NCBI GenBank assembly: GCA_016703605.1
Contig: JADJBU010000006.1
Coordinates: forward strand, 123,700 to 187,699
Direction of reading: 5' to 3'
Source of the DNA: Candidatus Villigracilis adiacens
GTDB lineage: Bacteria; Chloroflexota; Anaerolineae; Anaerolineales; Villigracilaceae
DNA: 64,000 nt
Below are positions 32,701-41,530 of this stretch, one piece after another. The translations under genes and the position numbers were made by a program. Under the pieces are notes generated by a model. It had not been told where the DNA came from, searched no databases, and was given only the letters and a program-made list of their open reading frames with translations. Within the stretch, counting starts at the first letter, position 1. Each line of letters opens with the position of its first letter.

Positions 32701-32706
32701 TATAAT
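32701..32706 (+). promoter_or_regulatory. -10 box TATAAT of the thiolase gene
   Basis: Perfect TATAAT 26 bases before the ATG at 32733, with CAGGAGAAAC as Shine-Dalgarno. No clear -35 was found. Confidence 0.5.
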
Positions 32707-32732
32707 AGCCGCATCACCCACAGGAGAAACAG

Positions 32733-33935
32733 ATGAGCAACCAAAATGAAGCGGTCATCTTAAGTGCGGCACGCACGCCGATTGGAAAATTTCAGGGCGT
32801 GTTGAGCACCATCCCGGCGCCAAAGCTTGGCGCAATCGCGATCGAAGAAGCCGTCAAACGCGCGGGCATTGACCCCAATGAAGTGGAAGAAGTTCTTATG
32901 GGCAATGTCGTCAGTGCAGGCTTGGGACAAGCCCCAGCACGCCAAGCCCTCATCTTTGGCGGCGTACCTGCAACAGTCAGTGCGACCACTGTGAACAAAG
33001 TCTGCGGCTCGGGCTTGAAAGCGGCGATGTTGTCTGCTCAAGCCATTCGCGCGGGCGATGCGGAGCTTTTCATCGCCGGTGGATTTGAGTCGATGAGTCG
33101 CGCGCCGTATCTCGTCAGCGGTCGCATGGGTGAACTCAAATTTGGCAACACGCAAATGACCGATGCCCTGCTTAACGACGGCTTGTGGGATCCCTTCGAG
33201 AATTGGGGCATGGGCAACGCCGCAGAATTTATTGCAGATGAATATGAAGTGACCCGTGCCGCGATGGATGAATTCGCGCTTCGCTCTCACCTCAAAGCTG
33301 TAGAGGCTCAAGAGGCGGGGAAGTTTACGCCGGAAATTGTTCCTGTCCAAATTCCCGGGCGCAAAGGTGAAGTGACCACTGTGGCTCACGACGAAGGTCC
33401 GCGTAAAGATACGTCGCTAGAGTCATTAGCCAAGTTAAAACCCGTCTTCAAAGCGGACGGAAAAGTGACGGCAGGAAATTCATCGTCCATGAACGATGGC
33501 GCGGCGGCGGTTGTCATTTCGTCTCGTGCGTATGCTGAAAAGAAAGGGCTCAAGCCGATTGCACGTATTGTCGGTTATGCCCAAGCGGCTTTGGAACCAA
33601 AATTTCTTTTTGCTGCACCAGCCTACGCCATGCCAAAGTTATTGAAAAAAATCGGCTGGACGTTAAAAGATGTTGATCTCATTGAGTTGAACGAAGCCTT
33701 CGCCGCCCAAGTCCTCGCGGACGGCTACGCCCTCGCTGACCAGGGCTGGGACTGGGACAAGGTCAACGTGAATGGCGGGGCGATTGCGCTCGGTCACCCA
33801 CTGGGAGCGAGCGGCGCGCGTGTGTTGACGACGTTGATTTACGCCTTGCAAAACCGCGGACTGAAACGAGGCATCGCATCGTTGTGCCTCGGCGGCGGCG
33901 AAGCGGTGGCGATGGCAATTGAGTTGGAAGGTTAA
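32733..33935 (+). CDS. Acetyl-CoA C-acetyltransferase (thiolase)
   Basis: 400 aa. It catalyses reversible condensation of two acetyl-CoA, or thiolysis of 3-ketoacyl-CoA. All catalytic motifs are present: Cys in VNKVCGSGLKAAM (near 90), ELNEAFAAQ, GGAIALGHPLGASGARVL (His near 353) and the terminal Cys in IASLCLGGGEAVAM. It starts a co-directional group with a DinB-like protein and 3-hydroxybutyryl-CoA dehydrogenase, suggesting a C4 acyl-CoA pathway (butyrate, polyhydroxybutyrate or beta-oxidation). Confidence 0.95.
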   Translation: MSNQNEAVILSAARTPIGKFQGVLSTIPAPKLGAIAIEEAVKRAGIDPNEVEEVLMGNVVSAGLGQAPARQALIFGGVPATVSATTVNKVCGSGLKAAMLSAQAIRAGDAELFIAGGFESMSRAPYLVSGRMGELKFGNTQMTDALLNDGLWDPFENWGMGNAAEFIADEYEVTRAAMDEFALRSHLKAVEAQEAGKFTPEIVPVQIPGRKGEVTTVAHDEGPRKDTSLESLAKLKPVFKADGKVTAGNSSSMNDGAAAVVISSRAYAEKKGLKPIARIVGYAQAALEPKFLFAAPAYAMPKLLKKIGWTLKDVDLIELNEAFAAQVLADGYALADQGWDWDKVNVNGGAIALGHPLGASGARVLTTLIYALQNRGLKRGIASLCLGGGEAVAMAIELEG

Positions 33936-33994
33936 AACGTTTGAAGGTTTGAATGTGATTATGTTCAAACCTTCTTTATTTTTAGGAGTCAAGG

Positions 33995-34483
33995 ATGAAC
34001 ACACAAGAACGCAATGAAAAGCTCGAACTGTATGGACACGGATACGATCTATTGAAAGCGGCTTTGGCGGAAGTTCCGCAAGAGGCGATGCATTTCAAGC
34101 CGGAGCCGAAAGAGTGGAGCGTGTATGAGGTCATCATCCATATCGCGGACAGTGAAACAAATGCCGCCTTACGCGCGCGGAAGTTGATCGTCGAGCCGGG
34201 CGGGAGCCTTATGGGCTACAACCAGCCGCTCTGGGCGGAGGTGCTGAACTATCACGAGCACAATTTTGAAGACGCACTCGAAGTGACGCGACTGGCACGC
34301 AAGACCACGTATGAATTATTGAAACGTATCCCTGAAATTGTCTTTGACACCCATTGGATCAAACACCCGGAAATGGAAGGGCAATACACCTTCGATAAGT
34401 GGATCGACATTTATTCAAGGCATATTCCCGGGCATATTGAGCAGATTCAGAATAATATGATTGCATGGCGAAAAGCAACATAA
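33995..34483 (+). CDS. DinB-like four-helix-bundle protein
   Basis: 162 aa. The DinB/YfiT-like fold is suggested by the three metal-ligand histidines in helix contexts: VYEVIIHIADSETNAALRAR, a central LNYHEHNFEDALEVTR and YSRHIPGHIEQIQ. Such proteins bind a divalent metal; some act as thiol-dependent S-transferases but most are uncharacterised. AGGAG precedes the ATG. It sits between the thiolase and hydroxybutyryl-CoA dehydrogenase genes with no obvious metabolic link. Confidence 0.82.
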   Translation: MNTQERNEKLELYGHGYDLLKAALAEVPQEAMHFKPEPKEWSVYEVIIHIADSETNAALRARKLIVEPGGSLMGYNQPLWAEVLNYHEHNFEDALEVTRLARKTTYELLKRIPEIVFDTHWIKHPEMEGQYTFDKWIDIYSRHIPGHIEQIQNNMIAWRKAT

Positions 34484-34486
34484 GTA

Positions 34487-34592
34487 AATAAGTAGACAGG
34501 TAGACAAGTAGACAAGTAAACAGGTAGACAAGTAAACAGGTAAAAAAATGATCGTGCCTACTTGTTTACGTGTATACCTGTCTACTACCCCA
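34487..34592. repeat. Octamer array with inverted half (GTAGACAA / TTGTTTAC)
   Basis: About seven 8-bp units (GTAGACAG, GTAGACAA, GTAAACAG) are followed by complementary CTTGTTTAC and CCTGTCTAC, so the transcript could form a long hairpin ahead of the next gene. It is similar to the array at 40361-40475. Confidence 0.8.
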
Positions 34593-34603
34593 AGGAGAAC
34601 ATT

Positions 34604-35449
34604 ATGACCATCAAACATATTTTCGTCATCGGCGCAGGGACGATGGGCAATGGTATTGCTCAAGTCGCGGCGACGTCGGGGTATCAAGTCACTTGCATGG
34701 ACGTGCAGGCTGCGGCGTTGGAAAAAGCCAAGGCGACAATTGCAAAATCCACGGCGAAGCTGGCGGAGAAGGGTGTGCTCACAGCGGAGCAAAAGGCATC
34801 CGCAGACGGGATCAGGTACACATCCACGATGGAGACGATGAAAGAGGCGGATTTCATCATCGAAGCCGCGACTGAAAACCCCGAATTGAAATTCAAGATA
34901 TTCAAAGACATGGACGCCAACGCAAGTGATGGCGTGATCCTCGCTACGAACACGTCGTCCATTTCGATCACCAAGATCGCCGCCGTCACGAAACGACCGG
35001 AGAAGGTCATTGGGATGCACTTCATGAACCCGGTGCCGCTGATGAAACTGGTGGAGGTCATCAAGGGACTCGCCACCAACGAAGCGACGTTGAGCACGAC
35101 GCTGGAGTTGTGCAAGGCCATGGGCAAAGAAGCTTGGACCGCCAACGACTCTCCCGGTTTTATTTCCAACCGCATTCTATGCCCGATGATCAATGAAGCG
35201 GTGTTCGCCTTGCAGGAAAATGTCGGCACGCCCGAAGCGATTGATGCGGTGATGAGGCTCGGCATGAACCACCCGATGGGTCCGCTCACGCTGGCGGACT
35301 TGATCGGCTTGGATGTGGTGCTGTTCGTGATGGAAGTTTTGCAGAGAGATTTGGGCGAAGATAAGTATCGCCCGGCGCCGTTGTTGCGCAAGATGGTGGA
35401 TGCGGGGTATTTGGGGCGGAAGAGTGGACGTGGGTTTTATACCTATTAA
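34604..35449 (+). CDS. hbd: 3-hydroxybutyryl-CoA dehydrogenase
   Basis: 281 aa from the ATG at 34604 (AAGGAG upstream). NAD(P)-dependent oxidoreductase interconverting acetoacetyl-CoA and 3-hydroxybutyryl-CoA. Visible: IFVIGAGTMGNGIAQVAA (Rossmann), ATNTSSISITKIA, the catalytic His in GMHFMNPVPLMKLVEVIKG, NDSPGFISNRIL and the C-terminal NHPMGPLTLADLIGLDVVLFVMEVL. It acts after the thiolase encoded 700 bases upstream. The stop overlaps the next ATG by one base (TAATG). Confidence 0.95.
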   Translation: MTIKHIFVIGAGTMGNGIAQVAATSGYQVTCMDVQAAALEKAKATIAKSTAKLAEKGVLTAEQKASADGIRYTSTMETMKEADFIIEAATENPELKFKIFKDMDANASDGVILATNTSSISITKIAAVTKRPEKVIGMHFMNPVPLMKLVEVIKGLATNEATLSTTLELCKAMGKEAWTANDSPGFISNRILCPMINEAVFALQENVGTPEAIDAVMRLGMNHPMGPLTLADLIGLDVVLFVMEVLQRDLGEDKYRPAPLLRKMVDAGYLGRKSGRGFYTY

Positions 35450-36006
35450 TGCAGAAGTCAAAGTTCGATCCGCAAAAGCACCACCGCAAATCCATCCGCC
35501 TGAAAGAATATGATTATTCACAGGTGGGTGCGTATTATGTGACCATCGTCACATATCAACGTGACTGTCTGTTTGGTGAGGTTGTAAATGGGGAGATGAT
35601 CCTGAACGAATACGGCAAAGTCGCGGATGAATGCTGGCGCGCCATTCCTGAACATTTTCCAAATGTGGAATTGGGGTTACATGTAATCATGCCAAATCAT
35701 GTGCATGGGATTATCGTAATCGCCGATGATCGTAGGGGCGCAGCAATGCTGCGCCCCTACGATAACAATTCAACTCACAAAATTAATGTCAAGCCAGGTT
35801 CATTGGGTGCGACCGTGCGGTCATACAAATCCGCAGTCTCCTATCGCATCCACAAGGAATTAAACGCCACAGGCATCTGGCAACGCAATTATTACGACCA
35901 TATCATCCGTGATGAAAAAGATTTAAAAAACAAAACCGATTACATTGAGGCAAACCCAATGCTATGGGATGAAGATGATAATAATCCAAGTAACGTGCAG
36001 ACATGA
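35449..36006 (+). CDS. REP-associated tyrosine transposase (RAYT, Y1/IS200-like)
   Basis: 185 aa. Single-domain HUH transposase: YDYSQVGAYYVTIVTYQRDCLFG start strand, VIMPNHVHGIIVI with the H-x-H metal site, and WQRNYYDHIIRDEKDL with the catalytic Tyr. RAYTs mobilise or maintain REP palindromes. Remarkably, a perfect 17-bp REP-like palindrome (35729-35763) lies inside the coding sequence, in-frame between the HUH strand and the helical part, translated DDRRGAAMLRPYDNN. The start is coupled to the hbd stop (TAATG). Confidence 0.9.
   Translation: MQKSKFDPQKHHRKSIRLKEYDYSQVGAYYVTIVTYQRDCLFGEVVNGEMILNEYGKVADECWRAIPEHFPNVELGLHVIMPNHVHGIIVIADDRRGAAMLRPYDNNSTHKINVKPGSLGATVRSYKSAVSYRIHKELNATGIWQRNYYDHIIRDEKDLKNKTDYIEANPMLWDEDDNNPSNVQT
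35729..35763. repeat. REP palindrome inside the RAYT gene
   Basis: ATCGTAGGGGCGCAGCA, one unpaired A, then its perfect reverse complement. This is the GTAGGGGCGCAGCA type of REP known from many genomes; here it adds about 11 codons without breaking the frame. Confidence 0.9.
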
Positions 36007-36018
36007 AAAAACCCTCCA

Positions 36019-37065
36019 ATGACAACCTATAGAACCACAAAAACCGCACTCGAACAAGTCGCATCCACCTACGCGGATTCGATCCTGCATTCGATTCAGC
36101 AGGAATATCCGAATCAGATGCAGCACATGATGACGGGACCGGACGACCGTCCGACTCCGCGCGAGGTACACCCGGCGTTTTATGGATGTTTCGATTGGCA
36201 TTCAAGCGTGGAGTTGCATTGGGTGTTGATCCGTCTGTTGCGACTGGTGCCACATGCTTTCGACACGACTGAAACGCTGAAGGTTCTCAATAAGCATCTC
36301 ACACCTGAAACCTTGGCACAGGAAGCGGCGTACATGCGGTCCCGCCCGCGCTTCGAGCGACCGTATGGCTGGGGTTGGGCGTTGACCTTCGTCCACGAGC
36401 TGACGCGTTGGGAGGATGAAACCGCCCGAAAGTGGTTGGAGGCGGCGCGTCCGCTGGCGGATGTGATCACGGATGGATTCCTGGCATGGCTGCCGAAGGC
36501 GACGTATCCGATCCGCGTGGGGATGCACAGCAATAGCGCGTTTGGGTTGGCGCGCTCGGTGCCGTGGGCGCGATATCTGGCAACGCAAGGTGACTCGCGC
36601 CTGTTGACCGCCATCACGAAGGCGGCGATTCAATGGTATGGCGCGGACCGGGATTACCCCGCCCATTACGAGCCCAGCGGCACGGACTTCCTCTCGCCTG
36701 CGCTGACCGAAATTGACTTGATGAGCCTCGTGCTTGAACGCGACGAATTGCTCGCCTGGGTGGATGCGTTCTTGCCGAGGCTTTCGTCTGGAGAGCCTAA
36801 GTCGCTGTTTGAACCGGCCTTCGTGTCAGATGCGTCGGATGGGCAACTCGCGCACCTGCATGGATTGAACGTGTATCGCGCCTTTGTGTGGAAGCATTTG
36901 AGTGAAATTCTGCCCGCCAATGATCCTCGTAAACCATTACTCGAAACCGGGAGCGACATCCACGCCAAAGCCAGCATGGGCGCGGTGACCGGCTCCGATT
37001 ACATGGTGGAGCACTGGCTGGCGTGTTATGCGATGTTGTATTTGAGCGGGGTCCAGCCCAAATGA
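36019..37065 (+). CDS. DUF2891 family protein
   Basis: 348 aa. Family blocks: EVHPAFYGCFDWHSSVELHWVLIRLLR (near 50), RPRFERPYGWGWALTFVHEL, IRVGMHSNSAFGLARSVPWA, DYPAHYEPSGTDFLSPALTEIDLMS and GSDYMVEHWLACYAMLYL. These Trp/His-rich blocks suggest an alpha/alpha-barrel fold like that of glycoside-processing enzymes, but no DUF2891 activity is established to my knowledge. The start at 36019 follows the RAYT stop by 12 bases with little Shine-Dalgarno signal. Confidence 0.88.
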   Translation: MTTYRTTKTALEQVASTYADSILHSIQQEYPNQMQHMMTGPDDRPTPREVHPAFYGCFDWHSSVELHWVLIRLLRLVPHAFDTTETLKVLNKHLTPETLAQEAAYMRSRPRFERPYGWGWALTFVHELTRWEDETARKWLEAARPLADVITDGFLAWLPKATYPIRVGMHSNSAFGLARSVPWARYLATQGDSRLLTAITKAAIQWYGADRDYPAHYEPSGTDFLSPALTEIDLMSLVLERDELLAWVDAFLPRLSSGEPKSLFEPAFVSDASDGQLAHLHGLNVYRAFVWKHLSEILPANDPRKPLLETGSDIHAKASMGAVTGSDYMVEHWLACYAMLYLSGVQPK

Positions 37066-37238
37066 TCATTTCCTTTTATTGATGCCTAAAATCGAAATGG
37101 GGCGTCAAACCATTGGTTATAATCAAGGTTTGCTTTTGCCATATTTTTTACCTATTACAAAAGTCGTTTTCGCCACAGAGTTCTCAGAGGTTTTAAGAGG
37201 CTTTTCTCAGCGTTTTCTGCGACTATGTGTCTACTTAT
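37066..37238. other. Intergenic region before MITE R2
   Basis: No gene recognised. It has a stray TATAAT near 37115 and a CACAGAGTTCTCAGAGG-type repeat at 37170-37225 resembling 50390-50450. Confidence 0.45.
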
Positions 37239-37367
37239 GTGTGCAAGCAAAGGTTTTCAGTATGGACTGCAAAATCTCCCGATTTTGCTCGAAAGTCAGG
37301 AGATGTCGCCATGGCGCCACCACAGCGCCGCTTTCGACTCCGCGCCTGACATGTTTTGCCTGCACAC
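37239..37367. mobile_element. MITE R2, 129 bp with 8-bp target duplication
   Basis: Ends GTGTGCAAGCAAA and TTTTGCCTGCACAC form a 13-bp inverted repeat with one mismatch. Flanked by exact 8-bp direct repeats CTACTTAT (37231-37238 and 37368-37375). The interior has TGGACTGCAAAATC and GATTTTGC arms, GGCGCC and CAGCGCCGC. It has no coding capacity. Confidence 0.88.
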
Positions 37368-37441
37368 CTACTTATACGAGAAGTTTATTCTTGAAACAAA
37401 TGTGCTAAAATAAAGACAACCCATCCGCTCAAGGAAACTGC

Positions 37442-40363
37442 ATGTCATCCAACAAGATCCGTGTCGTGGGCGCGCGCGTCCACAATTTGAAGAATATTAC
37501 CGTTGAAATCCCGCGCGACAAATTCGTCGTCATTACCGGTTTATCGGGGTCGGGAAAATCGTCGCTGGCGTTCGACACCATCTTCGCCGAAGGTCAGAGG
37601 CGCTACGTCGAGTCGCTTTCGGCGTATGCGCGGCAGTTCATCGGTCAAATGGACAAGCCCGATGTGGATTATATTGATGGGCTCTCCCCCGCCGTTTCGA
37701 TTGACCAGAAATCAACGAGTCACAATCCGCGCTCCACGGTCGGCACTGTCACCGAGATTTACGACTACATGCGTCTCTTGTTCGCGCGCGCGGGTATCCC
37801 GCATTGCCCCGAGTGCGGACGCGAAGTTTCGCGCCAGTCTGCACAGGAGATCGTGGACAAGGTTCACAACCTGCCCGAAGGCACGCGCATCCTCATCCTC
37901 GCCCCGCTCGTGCGCGGACGCAAAGGCACGTATCAAGCCGTCTTCGAAGAGATCCGCAAGGCAGGCTTCACCCGCGCCCGCGTGGATGGAACCGTCCATT
38001 CGCTCGATGATGAGATCGAATTGGATCGCTACAAACAGCATACCATCGAGGCGGTGGTTGACCGTCTCGTCATCTCGCAGGAAGGCTCGAAGGAAGACAA
38101 GAAAGCCGCCCTCACCCGCCTGACCGACTCAATTGAAACCGCGCTCAAGTTTGGTGAAGGGTATCTCACGGTTAACTTGGTTGATGGTCAAAAGTCAAAA
38201 GTCGAAAGTCAAGGAAAAGACCTGCGACCTGCAACCTTTGACTTGCAATTCTCTGAGCATCTCGCCTGCCCCGAACACGGCTCGACCGTGCCCGAGATTG
38301 AGCCGCGTACCTTTTCCTTCAACACCCCCCAGGGCGCCTGCCCGGATTGCCAGGGACTTGGCTCGAAACTGGAGATTGATCCCGCCCGCATCATCCCCGA
38401 CGATACTGTTTCGCTGAACGACGGAGCGATCGTCAGCATGGAGTGGGGTCCGCGCGAGGAAGGCGGTTATTACTGGCAGAGCCTGGTCAACGCATCGAAG
38501 GCGTTCAAAATAGATTTGGAGAAGCCCTTCGGCGAATTGACGAAGGAACAACAAAAGGTCGTTTTATACGGCACGGGCAGCAAACAAATTCAGATGACCT
38601 ACCAGAACGCGAACGGCAACGAATTCAAGTTCACGCGCGCGTTCGAGGGCGTCATCACCAACCTCGAACGACGTTACAAGGAAACCAACTCAGAATATAT
38701 CCGTGAGAAGATTTCGGAATACATGTCCGACCGTCCGTGCCCGTCCTGCAAAGGGAAACGCCTCAACCCCGCCGCCCTCGCCGTGACGGTGGACGACGTG
38801 AACATCGTCCAAGCCAACTCCTGGCCCGTGCTGCAAACATTGGATTGGGTGAAGAAAATTGCGGGGAAAAACTCGCCGCTCACCAAAAAACAGCAGGCAA
38901 TTGCCGAGCGAGTCATCCGCGAGATTCACGAACGATTGAACTTCCTCGTCAATGTGGGATTGGATTACCTGACGTTGAATCGCTCCGCCGTGACCTTATC
39001 CGGCGGCGAAGCCCAGCGCATCCGCCTGGCGACGCAGGTTGGATCCCGTCTCGTGGGTGTTCTCTACGTTTTGGATGAACCTTCGATTGGTTTGCATCCA
39101 CGCGACAATTCGCGGCTTCTCGAAACACTCAAAGGACTGCGCGATCTCGGCAACACGGTTCTGGTCGTTGAGCACGATGATGAAACCATCCGCGAAGCAG
39201 ATTGGGTCATTGACCTCGGTCCCGCCGCGGGGGAGCATGGCGGGCAGGTCATCGCGGAGGGAACACCCAAACAGATTTTGGCGCACCCAAAGTCCCTGAC
39301 TGGACTCTACCTCTCGGGGCGGAGACAGGTCGAGGTCCCGAAGAAGAGGCGCGAAGGGAATGGGAAAAGTCTAAAGATCGTGGGCGCGTCCGCAAATAAT
39401 TTAAAGAATATTGATGTGAACATCCCGCTTGGAAAACTGGTCTGCATCACGGGCGTGAGCGGGTCGGGCAAATCCACGTTGATGAGCGACATTTTATACA
39501 ACGAACTTGCGGCGAAGTTGATGGGCGCGCGCACGCAGGGCGGCGAGCATAAAAAGATTCTCGGCGTGGAGCATCTCGATAAGATCATCAATATTGACCA
39601 GTCACCCATTGGGCGCACGCCGCGCTCCAACCCCGGGACGTACACCGGGCTGTTTGATGAGATCAGAAAACTATTCGCGGAATTGCCCGAATCAAAAGTG
39701 CGCGGATACAAGCCGGGGCGATTCTCGTTCAACGTACACGGCGGACGATGCGAAGCCTGCCAGGGACAGGGTGAATTGCGCATCGAAATGCAGTTCCTGC
39801 CGGATGTGTACGTGCCATGCGACGTGTGTCACGGCAGGCGCTTCAACCGCGAAACCTTGCAGGTGATGTTCCGCGACCAGCATTCGATTGCCGACGTGCT
39901 GGACATGACCGTGGACCACGCGCTCGAAGAATTCAAGAACTATCCGCAGATGCAGAATAAATTAAAACTGTTGCAGGAAGTTGGCTTGGGATATGTGCGC
40001 GTCGGGCAGCCTGCGACGACCCTCTCCGGCGGCGAAGCGCAGCGCGTGAAACTCTCGAAGGAGTTATCACGCCGCGCAACGGGACGGACTTTATACGTAC
40101 TTGACGAACCCTCTGTCGGTCTGCACGCAGCCGACGTGCATAAACTGATCGAAGTGATGCAAAGGCTTGTAGAAACGGGCAACTCGGTGCTTATCATCGA
40201 ACACAACCTCGACATCATCAAGGTCGCGGACTGGCTGGTTGACCTTGGTCCTGAGGGTGGAGACAGAGGTGGGGAACTCATCGCAGAGGGAACGCCGGAA
40301 CAGGTGATGAAGGTCAAGGGGTCGTTTACGGGGAAGTATTTGAAGGAACATATGGGGAGGTAG
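37442..40363 (+). CDS. uvrA: Excinuclease ABC subunit A
   Basis: 973 aa. UvrA recognises DNA damage with UvrB in nucleotide excision repair. Two ABC ATPase modules: Walker A GLSGSGKSSLAFDTIFAEGQRRYVES near 30 and GVSGSGKSTLMSDILYN near 675; signatures LSGGEAQRIRLATQ and LSGGEAQRVKLSKEL; Walker B VLDEPSIGLHPRD and VLDEPSVGLHAAD. Zinc modules: CPEHG...CPDCQGLG, where the second ligand of the first pair is His, and CEACQGQGELRIEMQFLPDVYVPCDVCHG. A 7-bp repeat array (38186-38252) is translated just before the first zinc module. AAGGAA precedes the ATG. Confidence 0.97.
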   Translation: MSSNKIRVVGARVHNLKNITVEIPRDKFVVITGLSGSGKSSLAFDTIFAEGQRRYVESLSAYARQFIGQMDKPDVDYIDGLSPAVSIDQKSTSHNPRSTVGTVTEIYDYMRLLFARAGIPHCPECGREVSRQSAQEIVDKVHNLPEGTRILILAPLVRGRKGTYQAVFEEIRKAGFTRARVDGTVHSLDDEIELDRYKQHTIEAVVDRLVISQEGSKEDKKAALTRLTDSIETALKFGEGYLTVNLVDGQKSKVESQGKDLRPATFDLQFSEHLACPEHGSTVPEIEPRTFSFNTPQGACPDCQGLGSKLEIDPARIIPDDTVSLNDGAIVSMEWGPREEGGYYWQSLVNASKAFKIDLEKPFGELTKEQQKVVLYGTGSKQIQMTYQNANGNEFKFTRAFEGVITNLERRYKETNSEYIREKISEYMSDRPCPSCKGKRLNPAALAVTVDDVNIVQANSWPVLQTLDWVKKIAGKNSPLTKKQQAIAERVIREIHERLNFLVNVGLDYLTLNRSAVTLSGGEAQRIRLATQVGSRLVGVLYVLDEPSIGLHPRDNSRLLETLKGLRDLGNTVLVVEHDDETIREADWVIDLGPAAGEHGGQVIAEGTPKQILAHPKSLTGLYLSGRRQVEVPKKRREGNGKSLKIVGASANNLKNIDVNIPLGKLVCITGVSGSGKSTLMSDILYNELAAKLMGARTQGGEHKKILGVEHLDKIINIDQSPIGRTPRSNPGTYTGLFDEIRKLFAELPESKVRGYKPGRFSFNVHGGRCEACQGQGELRIEMQFLPDVYVPCDVCHGRRFNRETLQVMFRDQHSIADVLDMTVDHALEEFKNYPQMQNKLKLLQEVGLGYVRVGQPATTLSGGEAQRVKLSKELSRRATGRTLYVLDEPSVGLHAADVHKLIEVMQRLVETGNSVLIIEHNLDIIKVADWLVDLGPEGGDRGGELIAEGTPEQVMKVKGSFTGKYLKEHMGR
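38186..38252. repeat. Heptamer array inside uvrA, in-frame
   Basis: GTCAAAA, GTCAAAA, GTCGAAA, GTCAAGG units followed by complementary-type CTGCGAC, CTGCAAC, CTTTGAC, TTGCAA units. It encodes about 21 residues (GQKSKVESQGKDLRPATFDLQ) absent from the usual UvrA sequence at this point, by my knowledge of the family. Confidence 0.8.
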
Positions 40364-40475
40364 GGACACGTAGGGACACGTAGACACGTAGACACGTAGA
40401 CACGTATTGTTACGGCTGCACCGGGTTTCTTACCTGATACTTGTTTACATATTTACCTGTGTACTTGTTTACCTG
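40361..40475. repeat. Inverted octamer/decamer array downstream of uvrA
   Basis: Units of ACACGTAG(GG) on the left and TTGTTTAC / ATTTACCTGTGTAC on the right. It resembles the array at 34487-34592 and may serve as the uvrA terminator hairpin. Confidence 0.72.
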
Positions 40476-40578
40476 TGCCCTGTTTACTTTTTTCACGCTT
40501 TTCCCCTTTTTCAGGTAGAATTATTTTGCACTACCAATGGTTGGAAAACATCAAGACAGAGTGCAAAAGGATGATTGA

Positions 40579-41379
40579 ATGACAGTAAAACCCCCTCCCT
40601 CCCTCCCACCTTCCAGCGTAATCGGTTCGTATCGCAAACGAAATCGCGGCAGGCAGAACATAATCACCGTCGCCGCCAGCGTGCTGGTGCTGGGAGGTTT
40701 CGCCCTGCTGATCTACTGGCTCACGCTGCCGGGTAAACCGATCAACCTATTGCTTGCCACCGAAACCCCCACCCCAACAGCCACCTATACGCCGACCAAT
40801 ACCAACACGCCCACGCCCACATTTACAGAAACGCCGTCCCCGACCATCACCCCGACCCCGACCTTCTCGGCGCCCTTTACCTACACCATCCAGGACGGAG
40901 ATTCGCTGGCAGTGATCGCAGAAAAATTCGCCCTCGGCGACGACGCGATTCAACTCATCCTGCTCCTCAACCCCTACAATGAAGAAACCGGTCTCGGCAT
41001 CGACCCGACCACCCAGATCGTGGTCCCGGGTCAGGTCATCCTGCTCCCGAATCCGGATATGCAGCTTCCCACCGCCACCACCGTCCCGCCCGATTTGCGC
41101 TCAGGAACCCTGATCGAATACATCGTTCAATCCGGCGACTCGCTCGGAGGGATCGCCGATAAATTCAACAGCACCATTGAAGCGATCATCGAAGAAAATA
41201 GCATCGAAAACCCCAACGCCCTCTTTGTCGGGCAGATTCTGCAGATCCCGGTCAACCTGGTGACTCCCACCGCAACCTTCCCGCCCACCAGCACGCCGAT
41301 CACGCCCGGCCCCGGCACCTTCCTGCCGACGGCAACCTTCACGCCCATCAACAACGTCGCCCCGACGAACACCCCCTAA
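40579..41379 (+). CDS. Membrane-anchored protein with two LysM domains
   Basis: 266 aa. The cytoplasmic N-terminus is short; one transmembrane segment (IITVAASVLVLGGFALLIYWLTL, about 35-57) anchors it, then a Thr/Pro linker. LysM domain 1 (FTYTIQDGDSLAVIAEKFALGDDAIQLILLLNP) and LysM domain 2 (IEYIVQSGDSLGGIADKFNSTIEAIIEENSIENPNALFVGQILQIPV) bind N-acetylglucosamine in peptidoglycan. A second Thr/Pro tail follows. The role is probably structural or in cell-wall targeting; no catalytic domain is present. Confidence 0.9.
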   Translation: MTVKPPPSLPPSSVIGSYRKRNRGRQNIITVAASVLVLGGFALLIYWLTLPGKPINLLLATETPTPTATYTPTNTNTPTPTFTETPSPTITPTPTFSAPFTYTIQDGDSLAVIAEKFALGDDAIQLILLLNPYNEETGLGIDPTTQIVVPGQVILLPNPDMQLPTATTVPPDLRSGTLIEYIVQSGDSLGGIADKFNSTIEAIIEENSIENPNALFVGQILQIPVNLVTPTATFPPTSTPITPGPGTFLPTATFTPINNVAPTNTP

Positions 41380-41385
41380 CCGCAA

Positions 41386-41424
41386 AAAAACTGCGGGTAA
41401 TTTTGCCCGCGGTTTTTCCTTTTG
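41386..41424 (+). terminator. Rho-independent terminator after the LysM gene
   Basis: CTGCGGG TAATTTTG CCCGCGG followed by TTTTTCCTTTTG; one G-T pair in the stem. Confidence 0.75.
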
Positions 41425-41453
41425 TTTTACTGGACAAATATGCCCCCCGCATG

Positions 41454-41476
41454 TAAAATACCGCTCTTGTAAGCGG
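41454..41476 (+). promoter_or_regulatory. -10 box and leader hairpin of rpsT
   Basis: TAAAAT (41454-41459) is followed by the small hairpin CCGCT-cttgta-AGCGG (41461-41476). The leader of about 65 bases ends with GGAGGAAG. S20 is often feedback-controlled at its leader; that here is inference. Confidence 0.5.
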
Positions 41477-41530
41477 CATATGTATGCCGTCGTCGTAAAA
41501 GTAAGGCAAGAATTTTTTGGAGGAAGACCC

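Noticed and set aside
41460..41530. Riboswitch in the rpsT leader
   Set aside because: Only one small hairpin is visible and no known aptamer pattern; treated as a possible S20 leader only.
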